From: CAYZBF01 sp964476585
Lineage (GTDB): Bacteria > Hydrothermota > UBA3072
Length of the DNA: 38,477 bases
Reading direction: 5' to 3'
Assembly (NCBI GenBank): GCA_964476585.1
Contig: CAYZBF010000020.1
Coordinates: forward strand, 1 to 38,477
The notes under the pieces are model-generated. The model was given only the letters and a program-made list of their open reading frames with translations. It was not told where the DNA came from and did no database searches. Positions 1 to 5,851 of this stretch are shown piece after piece; positions within the stretch are counted from its first letter, which is position 1; every line of letters begins with the position of its first letter. The translations under genes and the position numbers were made by a program.

Positions 1-31
1 TTAGAACTAAGAACTATGAACCAAGAACTAT

Positions 32-66
32 ATTACCCATTTATGTCCGTAACAAAAATGGGTAAT
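32..66. promoter_or_regulatory. 11-bp inverted repeat just upstream of a promoter
   Basis: The arms ATTACCCATTT (32-42) and AAATGGGTAAT (56-66) are perfect reverse complements around a 13-base spacer. The right arm ends one base before the -35 hexamer TTGACA at 67-72. No T-tract follows on either strand, so an operator or activator site is more likely than a terminator. This is inference from position and symmetry only. Confidence 0.45.
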
Positions 67-95
67 TTGACAGTATAGATATGTGTTTATATATT
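67..95 (+). promoter_or_regulatory. Sigma-70-type promoter P1
   Basis: TTGACA at 67-72 and TATATT at 90-95 are separated by 17 bases. It is the distal of two tandem promoters before the nitroreductase gene. Confidence 0.55.
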
Positions 96-135
96 ACCTA
101 ACCAAAGATTGCATTTTGCATTAAGCTTCTGCCCC

Positions 136-163
136 TTGACTGGTATATATTATAGTCTATATT
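136..163 (+). promoter_or_regulatory. Sigma-70-type promoter P2
   Basis: TTGACT (136-141), a 16-base spacer and TATATT (158-163) lie within the recurring context CCCTTGAC seen before several genes in this window. Predicted transcription starts near 170, giving a leader of about 85 bases before the nitroreductase ATG at 254. Confidence 0.6.
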
Positions 164-253
164 GAATTAAAAGGACTAATTGTTAGGATACAGATGAGTT
201 AAACTACGTGTATTCGCTTACATAAGTTGATTAAAGGGATCAGGGGGAAAGCT

Positions 254-766
254 ATGGATGTAAAAGAAGCTATAAGGGAAAGAAGGAGTGTAAGGTCTTA
301 TAAGTCTGAGGAAATACCTGAAGAGGATTTGAATCTGATTCTTGAGGCCGCACGACTTGCTCCTTCTGCAAGGAATCGACAGTCCTGGAAGTTCATAGTT
401 GTTAAAGATAAAAAAAGAAAAGAGGAACTTGCACATGCAGCGGCTGAACAGGCATTCATCTCCGAGGCTCCGGTTATAATCGCTGCAGTAGCAATTGAAC
501 CTGAATATGTTATGAGATGCGAAGTTCCAGCTTATGCTGTAGATCTTGCCATAGCGATTGACCGTATGACTCTTCAGGCTGTAGAACTTGGGCTTGGTAC
601 TTGCTGGATAGGAGCGTTTTATCAAGGTCAGGTTAAGAACATTCTACAAATCCCCAACAGATATAAAGTTGTTGCTCTACTACCAGTTGGTTATTCGGCT
701 ACTTCCGGAGGTTCTAAAAATCGGAAATCCTTAGAAGAAATTGTATGCTATGAAACCTTTAGATAG
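254..766 (+). CDS. Nitroreductase-family flavoprotein
   Basis: A 170-residue protein of the FMN-dependent nitroreductase superfamily, which transfers hydride from NAD(P)H to nitro, quinone or similar acceptors. The family's N-terminal FMN-binding signature is visible (ERRSVRSYKSEEIP, then LEAARLAPSARNRQSWKFIVV), as is the later LGLGTCWIGAF segment. The length is at the short end typical of the anaerobe-type members. I chose ATG 254 because AGGGGGA lies five bases upstream; an in-frame TTG at 227 has no ribosome site. The true substrate cannot be told from sequence. It is followed after 9 bases by a NifU-like gene, so the two are probably cotranscribed from the tandem promoters at 67-163, hinting at a redox or Fe-S context. 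Confidence 0.88.
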   Translation: MDVKEAIRERRSVRSYKSEEIPEEDLNLILEAARLAPSARNRQSWKFIVVKDKKRKEELAHAAAEQAFISEAPVIIAAVAIEPEYVMRCEVPAYAVDLAIAIDRMTLQAVELGLGTCWIGAFYQGQVKNILQIPNRYKVVALLPVGYSATSGGSKNRKSLEEIVCYETFR

Positions 767-775
767 GGGGAATAA

Positions 776-997
776 ATGCGTGAAAAGGTAGAGAAGGTTT
801 TAGATAGAGATGTAAAGCCATTGCTCAAGAGTCATGGCGGTAGTGTGAAACTTATCAGTGTGTCTGAAGATGGTGTGGTTAAAGTTGCACTTACAGGTGC
901 GTGTTATGGATGCCCAATGGCAAGAATGACTTTGGTGGGTTTGGTCGAGAGAACACTAAAGGCTAAAATTCCTGAAGTAAAGAAAGTTATTGGATAA
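776..997 (+). CDS. NifU C-terminal-domain Fe-S scaffold protein
   Basis: A stand-alone 73-residue NifU C-terminal domain (Nfu type). The pair of cysteines in ACYGCPMARMTL is the conserved CxxC that, in a dimer, holds a transferable [4Fe-4S] cluster; the surrounding LKSHGGSVKLISV stretch matches the usual GGDVELV-type segment of the family. The start ATG at 776 is preceded by a GGGGG-type ribosome site that overlaps the end of the nitroreductase gene. No IscS/IscU partners are in the window, so it probably acts as a carrier rather than in a complete nif/isc operon. No convincing terminator follows. Confidence 0.9.
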   Translation: MREKVEKVLDRDVKPLLKSHGGSVKLISVSEDGVVKVALTGACYGCPMARMTLVGLVERTLKAKIPEVKKVIG

Positions 998-999
998 CG

Positions 1000-1194
1000 A
1001 TAATCTCAATCATTGCTATATTAACCTCCCTTTTTACCGTAGAGAAATGCTCTGTGTTATTGCAAAATGAAAAATGCAAATTGAAAACTCCAAAAATTAA
1101 TAGGGGTTAGGATTTAGTGAAGATTTTTAAGCTTACCTTATTTAATAGCTTCTAGTTCCCAACCTCTAAACCCTGAATTCTAGATCCTAATTCA
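1000..1194. repeat. Intergenic region with degenerate word-like repeats
   Basis: This spacer between converging genes holds AATGCAAAATGCAAATT-like text (1061-1084) and runs of the CTAAACCCTGAATTCTAGATCC type (about 1150-1195). Related words recur at 109-122, 1993-2013, 36585-36600 and 38130-38340. I see no gene or intrinsic terminator here. Confidence 0.5.
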
Positions 1195-1677
1195 TTATTT
1201 CACAAAAATAGCCCTTATCCACATACCAACATAATATGTTATAACTATGACAATCATCGCTATAAACAAGTGCTCAAGAATTACCTTCCAGGGTTCTACA
1301 TTTTGTTCTTTAGCAATATAGTAGCTAAGAAGACCCAACAAAAATAGTCCCCACAGTACACTTATTAGGATAGCTAAATCGATTTTTAAAAATAAAACTG
1401 GAACTACAAACGTTAAAGCGAAGATGAATTTTGATATAAAAGTAGAGATTGTTGATTCCCATATTTCTCTTGGGGTATGTTTATTCTCTGATTCTTCAGA
1501 AATATGAATACCCAGTGCATCTGAAAATGCATCTGCTATTGCTATTGTTAATATTGCTCCAATGACTGCGATTCGTGAACGAGTACCTGAATGAATTCCC
1601 ACCATCAATCCAAGGGTTGTGATTATCGCAGAGGTTAAACCAAAACTTAAACCAGTTTTTATCGAATGTTTGATTAT
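1195..1677 (-). CDS. VIT1/CCC1-like membrane protein, probable ATA start
   Basis: A 160-residue integral membrane protein of the CCC1/VIT1-related family, whose studied members move Fe2+ or Mn2+. The conserved block SGTRSRIAVIGAILTIAIAD followed by AFSDALGIHISEESE identifies it; further hydrophobic helices follow (FIFALTFVVPVLFLKI, LAILISVLWGLFLLGLL, LFIAMIVIVITYYVGMW). The first ATG/TTG (1605/1608) would cut off conserved residues: the frame continues upstream as IIKHSIKTGLSFGLTSAIIT before a TAA. In that extension AGAGAGG lies seven bases before an in-frame ATA at 1675-1677, and no ATG, GTG or TTG is available there. I therefore extend the gene to 1677. It may instead be a gene damaged at its start. 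Cargo is not predictable. Confidence 0.75.
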   Translation of the reverse strand: MIKHSIKTGLSFGLTSAIITTLGLMVGIHSGTRSRIAVIGAILTIAIADAFSDALGIHISEESENKHTPREIWESTISTFISKFIFALTFVVPVLFLKIDLAILISVLWGLFLLGLLSYYIAKEQNVEPWKVILEHLFIAMIVIVITYYVGMWIRAIFVK

Positions 1678-1782
1678 AGTATAACCTCTCTTTTAGTTAA
1701 CTACAATTATTTAATAATATTGAATATTTAAATAAAGTCAATTGATTTATATGTAAATGAGTTAATGAGTTGAATGACCGAA

Positions 1783-1822
1783 GACGGACGACGGAGTTTA
1801 GGTGTTAGGTCTTGGGTCTTAG
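1783..1822 (+). repeat. 40-bp dispersed element, copy A
   Basis: This 40-bp segment matches the reverse complement of 38306-38345 at 37 of 40 positions by direct comparison. The core reads GTTTAGGTGTTAGGTCTTGG. The two copies lie about 36.5 kb apart in inverted orientation, both intergenic. Confidence 0.8.
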
Positions 1823-1867
1823 TTTCTGAGTTCAGAGTGCAACCTAGGATTAAGGATTAGGTTTTTA

Positions 1868-1913
1868 GAGATTGCTTCGCCAAAGAAGAGCAAGAAGAAG
1901 GACTCGCAATGAC
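1868..1913. repeat. REP-like intergenic element
   Basis: The segment begins GAGATTGCTTCG and ends ACTCGCAATGAC. This pairing resembles a repeat common in several unrelated bacterial lineages (GAGATTGCTTCG ... CGCAATGAC). Only one copy occurs in this window, so the assignment comes from recognition rather than internal comparison. Confidence 0.45.
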
Positions 1914-2026
1914 CATTCTTGAGTTTATGGGTAAATGGGTCAAAAACAAAACAAAAAATTCTTCTTTGCGTCCTTTGTTGTAAATAGTAATTTCAAATTT
2001 TGCATTTTTCAATCTTTGGGTTCCCC

Positions 2027-2055
2027 TTGACACTTTTACCCTAATCATATATTTT
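2027..2055 (+). promoter_or_regulatory. Promoter for a leaderless mRNA
   Basis: TTGACA (2027-2032), a 17-base spacer and TATTTT (2050-2055) put the expected transcription start at about 2062, exactly the A of the GTPase ATG. There is no ribosome site between -10 and ATG. Confidence 0.6.
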
Positions 2056-2061
2056 TAAAAC

Positions 2062-3024
2062 ATGCCAGCTAATTTACCCCGTATATATCATAAGAAAGAA
2101 GGGAAACTTCGTTTTGCAGAGGGCCCAGAGGAAAAGATATCTATTCTGAAAGAGATGCTGGCAGTTATGCCGAAACATAAAGGAACTGATAACCTCAGGG
2201 CTGAGCTTAACAGTAAGATTGCAAAACTCAAGAAAGAAGTTCGAAGGAAGCCAAAGATTCATCGCTATGATATTTATACTGTTGCAAAGGATGGCATTGG
2301 ACAGGTAGTTCTAATGGGGCCACCTAATTCGGGAAAATCCACAATACTTTCCAAGCTTACCAACGCTATACCAATAATAGCTCCCTATCCCTATACAACA
2401 AAGAGCCCTGACATCGGTATGATAGAATTCGAAAATATCAAGATACAACTTGTTGATACACCTCCCTTGTATGATAACTTTCATCCCCCTTGGCTCCTTG
2501 CGCTCGGTCGATCCTCTGATCTTCTGATAGGAGTGATAGACGGTTCTAAGAATGCTAAAGAAAAAATAGAAAAATTGTTGGCGCGATTGGAAGAGGGTAG
2601 AATGTTTATTCAATCAAGAGATTTTTATAGGGGGGAAGAACTAATGCCCAAACCAGGATTTATTATGGTTACGAGACCTGAAGAGTGTTCACTTCCTGAG
2701 ATGAAGAGAGAATATGGTGAGCGGCTTAACATTATTGGATTCTCGCTGGATATGGATTTTGACTTACTTAAGAAGAGGATATATGAGTTCTTAGGTGTGA
2801 TAAGAATATACACAAAACCCCCGGGGAAGGAAGCAGATTTTAGTGAACCGGTAGTTTTAGATAAAGGCTCAACCGTTTTAGATGCAGCATATGAGATTCA
2901 TAAGGATTTTGCCGAGAGAATGAAGTATACACGCATTTGGAGGGGGGAGGGTACCCAAAGACAGGCAGGAGTGGATCAGGTTCTGGGAGAAGGAGATATA
3001 GTTGAATTCCACAGCCGCAAATAA
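2062..3024 (+). CDS. TGS-domain GTPase (DRG/Obg-related)
   Basis: A 320-residue GTPase. An N-terminal basic helical region (1-70) precedes a G domain with the P-loop GPPNSGKST (86-94) and the switch II segment VDTPPL (131-136). A C-terminal TGS domain, roughly residues 245-320, ends in the typical VLGEGDIVEFHSRK. This architecture is that of DRG/Obg-type ribosome-associated GTPases. Two G motifs are unusual: switch II lacks the canonical DxPG, and no clean NKxD guanine-specificity motif is seen; MVTRPEE stands where it would be expected. Nucleotide choice may therefore be altered. The ATG sits on the predicted transcription start and has no Shine-Dalgarno, so the mRNA looks leaderless. It is a single-gene unit. 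Confidence 0.85.
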   Translation: MPANLPRIYHKKEGKLRFAEGPEEKISILKEMLAVMPKHKGTDNLRAELNSKIAKLKKEVRRKPKIHRYDIYTVAKDGIGQVVLMGPPNSGKSTILSKLTNAIPIIAPYPYTTKSPDIGMIEFENIKIQLVDTPPLYDNFHPPWLLALGRSSDLLIGVIDGSKNAKEKIEKLLARLEEGRMFIQSRDFYRGEELMPKPGFIMVTRPEECSLPEMKREYGERLNIIGFSLDMDFDLLKKRIYEFLGVIRIYTKPPGKEADFSEPVVLDKGSTVLDAAYEIHKDFAERMKYTRIWRGEGTQRQAGVDQVLGEGDIVEFHSRK

Positions 3025-3029
3025 AACCC

Positions 3030-3058
3030 TTGACAAAATTCACAGACTTGTGTATTTT
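3030..3058 (+). promoter_or_regulatory. Promoter of the envelope gene cluster
   Basis: TTGACA (3030-3035) and TATTTT (3053-3058) with a 17-base spacer. Transcription should start near 3065, about 19 bases before the TTG start at 3084, which has GGAGGA at 3075-3080. This is the only clear promoter seen before the ten-gene run that ends at 12582. Confidence 0.65.
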
Positions 3059-3083
3059 TAAAACTAAAAGTAATGGAGGATAA

Positions 3084-4469
3084 TTGATTATAATAAAGCT
3101 GATACCTTTATTTATAGAGTCATTATCGTTTTCTTTTGATTTAATCCCATCTCCACAGATAGCTGGAGATAGTTTCTTTGTCAGGATACATGCTCACGAC
3201 CCGGACACCTTCAATCAGTTTGCCTTTCTTTCTCTTAGCCCATTACCTGTTTATCTCAGTCGTGGGATGGAAATAATTGGGGAAGATGGGAATATTATTT
3301 CTTTTAACAATGGTCTATGGAATGGTTTTGTCAGGGTCTTTCTTGCATCAGACTCCATTCATCTGAAATGTGAATTAGCAGGTTACTATGACTACAGTAA
3401 TCAATTCACTGTTCTCCCAAATTCTCCTGAGAGATTACAAATACTACTTCCAGGTGAACACAAGGCACCCGGATACGTGGATAGTAGAGGGAGATATGGT
3501 AGTCCTCTTAACATAACTGCAGGAGAGATTGAAGAAGCCAGGATATATATCACGGATAAATTGTGGAACCCTGTTGGTGAAGGGGAAAGTGTTGTATATC
3601 TCACCAGTGAAAATCCCTTCCCGATATTACCACCTCCTGAATCTACGAATGCCGGTTCCCTCTATATTCACTATAATCTAAGGACAGCGGGAAATACTAA
3701 TCATCTCTATCTCCATCACAATCCGACCGGGAGTGATACTCTCCTTTCGGATACCAGCAGTTCTTTTAAGGTAATCCCTGGAGACTTTACTAAGCTCCTC
3801 CTTACAGTTCCAGGGGAGACCTTGCTTCCTGGGGATACACTTCAGGAGCCACTTGGTTCAGGATACCCCGGGGTTTCTGGGGGACCTTCCCCTCAGAATG
3901 CCGGATGGAGTTTTCCCGTTACCGTTTACGCCGTAGATGATTGTTGGAATGTGGTAAATACAGCCGACCCTGACATTGTCAAGGTCAAAGTTTATAGATT
4001 CCCATCTATTACTCAGACTTCAGTCTTGACTAATGGAGTTGCTGATTTTTCATTTGTCTCTAACACAGCTGGTGTTACACTTCTATTCCATGCTACTGAT
4101 ACGACTGATGCTAATATAGAAAACTCATATATTGTCCCGGTTGATATCTCCGGAGGTAGTGTAGAATCAGTTGGAACAGTGCTTAACTTCCCCAATCCCT
4201 TTGGAAAGGATTATACATACACCACTATCCATTATTACCTTACCGAAGATGCTGATGTCTCGATTAGAATATTTGATAAATTTAGCAACCTTGTGTGGTC
4301 TTGCGAAGAGCAGGGACGTGGTGGTGATCAACCTAATACTGTTAGTTGGGATGGAGTTAATGATGATAATAGACAGGTTGCTTCTGGGGTCTATTTCCTT
4401 TATATAAGGGCAACGAATCGAACCAAAACTGTTGCTGAATATAAGAGAAAGATTGCTGTTATTAGATAG
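3084..4469 (+). CDS. Secreted protein with C-terminal FlgD-type Ig / T9SS-like domain
   Basis: A 461-residue exported protein. The N-terminus (MIIIKLIPLFIESLSFSF) is a signal peptide. The body is beta-rich and Ig-like. The last ~95 residues form a FlgD-type Ig-like module recognisable by NFPNPFGKDYTYTTIHYYL, then VSWDGVNDDNRQVASGVYFL, ending in KRKIAVIR. This module is typical of surface or sorted proteins in Bacteroidetes, Cloacimonadota and WOR-3-type genomes, where it resembles type IX sorting tails. The start is TTG 3084, set by GGAGGA four bases upstream. It leads the envelope cluster and probably is a surface-exposed or periplasmic partner of the PorV-like protein nine bases downstream. 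Precise function unknown. Confidence 0.78.
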   Translation: MIIIKLIPLFIESLSFSFDLIPSPQIAGDSFFVRIHAHDPDTFNQFAFLSLSPLPVYLSRGMEIIGEDGNIISFNNGLWNGFVRVFLASDSIHLKCELAGYYDYSNQFTVLPNSPERLQILLPGEHKAPGYVDSRGRYGSPLNITAGEIEEARIYITDKLWNPVGEGESVVYLTSENPFPILPPPESTNAGSLYIHYNLRTAGNTNHLYLHHNPTGSDTLLSDTSSSFKVIPGDFTKLLLTVPGETLLPGDTLQEPLGSGYPGVSGGPSPQNAGWSFPVTVYAVDDCWNVVNTADPDIVKVKVYRFPSITQTSVLTNGVADFSFVSNTAGVTLLFHATDTTDANIENSYIVPVDISGGSVESVGTVLNFPNPFGKDYTYTTIHYYLTEDADVSIRIFDKFSNLVWSCEEQGRGGDQPNTVSWDGVNDDNRQVASGVYFLYIRATNRTKTVAEYKRKIAVIR

Positions 4470-4480
4470 GAGAAGAGGTG

Positions 4481-5839
4481 ATGAGTAAAATAAGAATATC
4501 GTTTATGTCTCTTTTATTCCTGATTGTGTTTTCTATGGAAGGCACAGGAGGTTTACCCGGAGAGTTCTTAAACTTTGGTGCCAGCGCAAGGACAATGGGT
4601 ATGGGGAGGAGTGGAACTGGTCTATGTGATGATGTCACCGCTACTTATTATAATCCAGCAGGACTGTGTCAAATAGATCCCCAGGAGTTACTCTTTATGC
4701 ATTCAAGGCTTTTTATGGGAACAAGTTACAATTATCTCGCATACGTGTATCCCACAGAGCGTTTTGGTTCCCTCGGGCTATCTATTGTCCAGGTGCGAAC
4801 GGGAGAAGTTGAGGATAGAGACGAGTTTAATAAGAAGATAGGGGATTTTGGGGAATCAGAGACAGCGACTTTACTCTCCTATGCTAAAGGTATTGGTGGT
4901 TTTCTCTCTCTGGGGATAAACTATAAGGTCATTTACCATTCAATCTCCCACTGGAGTGCCATGGGTCAAGGGATGGACCTTTCTGCTCTAATTCTACCCA
5001 ATAAACCCTTTAGTGTTGGTATTATGGCTAAAAATCTGATAAAGCCAACCCTTACCCTTTGCTCTGAGAAAGAACATTATCCTTTGATTTTGAGAGGAGG
5101 TGTTAGTTACAGAGCTTTTAGTGACAAACTCATATTTGTTTCTGATATGAGCTGGTCTGAATATCGTCAAGGAATCCTATTATCTGGGGGATTGGAATAT
5201 CGTTTTTATCGGTATGCCTCTTTAAGATGGGGTTTAGATAAAAACTATACCTCCTTTGGAATTGGATTCAGGATGCCACTTCCTATGTATACAATTAATA
5301 TTGACTATGCATTTCAACCCCATCATAATTCGGGAGGAATGATCGCTCCCACTCACAATTTATCGTTAACCCTGGAATTTGGTGGATTTCGTGTAAAATT
5401 ACACCCTGATAAGGGGGTCTTTTCTCCAATTTCAGAGGGGGAAGAGAATATTTTGTGGATCGGGAAAGAGGTGAACACAAGAGGAGGTATCTTAAGATGG
5501 CAACTGATAATCAAAGATCCTTGGGGAGAAGTGGTGAGGACCCATGAGGCGTGGGGAGATCTACCCGGGAGGCTATACTGGGATGGACGCGATGAAACAG
5601 GGAATCTTGTTCAGGATGGGACCTACTACTACCAACTTGTTGTTACAGACGTTAATAATCGCTCTTATTCCTCTGGGGGCAAACTTACAACAGTAAAAAC
5701 AATGGCCCCTGAAGGACGAGTTCTCTTCGAAGAAAGATGGGAGACTCTGGGAATAGATACACTGCGATTAACCCCGGATACACTGCACAAATTTGAGGAA
5801 GGAGAAATACAAGAGGAAGAAGAGAAGGGTGAAGAATAG
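4481..5839 (+). CDS. PorV/PorQ-family outer-membrane barrel with C-terminal FlgD-Ig domain
   Basis: A 452-residue protein starting with a signal peptide (SFMSLLFLIVFSMEGTGG). The mature part opens with EFLNFGASARTMGMG and TATYYNPAGL, the signature of the PorV/PorQ (UPF0164) barrel family related to FadL-like barrels; PorV shuttles cargo in type IX secretion. After the barrel (about to residue 310) comes a FlgD-type Ig module (WQLIIKDPWGEVVRTHEAWG, YWDGRDETGNLVQDGTYYYQ), then a Glu-rich tail (FEEGEIQEEEEKGEE). ATG 4481 is preferred because AGGAG lies eight bases upstream; GTG 4478 is the alternative. Fusion of a PorV barrel to a FlgD-Ig module suggests it binds the same periplasmic machinery as its neighbours. 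Confidence 0.82.
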   Translation: MSKIRISFMSLLFLIVFSMEGTGGLPGEFLNFGASARTMGMGRSGTGLCDDVTATYYNPAGLCQIDPQELLFMHSRLFMGTSYNYLAYVYPTERFGSLGLSIVQVRTGEVEDRDEFNKKIGDFGESETATLLSYAKGIGGFLSLGINYKVIYHSISHWSAMGQGMDLSALILPNKPFSVGIMAKNLIKPTLTLCSEKEHYPLILRGGVSYRAFSDKLIFVSDMSWSEYRQGILLSGGLEYRFYRYASLRWGLDKNYTSFGIGFRMPLPMYTINIDYAFQPHHNSGGMIAPTHNLSLTLEFGGFRVKLHPDKGVFSPISEGEENILWIGKEVNTRGGILRWQLIIKDPWGEVVRTHEAWGDLPGRLYWDGRDETGNLVQDGTYYYQLVVTDVNNRSYSSGGKLTTVKTMAPEGRVLFEERWETLGIDTLRLTPDTLHKFEEGEIQEEEEKGEE

Positions 5840-5851
5840 TAAGAAATTATT

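Larger units (their letters stand above)
1678..2026. repeat. Repeat-rich intergenic region
   Basis: No gene is supported in this stretch. It contains one copy of a 40-bp dispersed element (1783-1822), a REP-like segment (1868-1913), a TTCTTTGCGTCC-type word (about 1959-1974) and an ATGCAAAAT word (1993-2013). The translated ORF on the minus strand at 1857-2048 is explained by these repeats. Confidence 0.6.

Noticed and set aside
1857..2048. 63-residue minus-strand ORF
   Set aside because: It is the translation of intergenic repeats (REP-like and ATGCAAAAT words), with no ribosome site and no protein-like composition.
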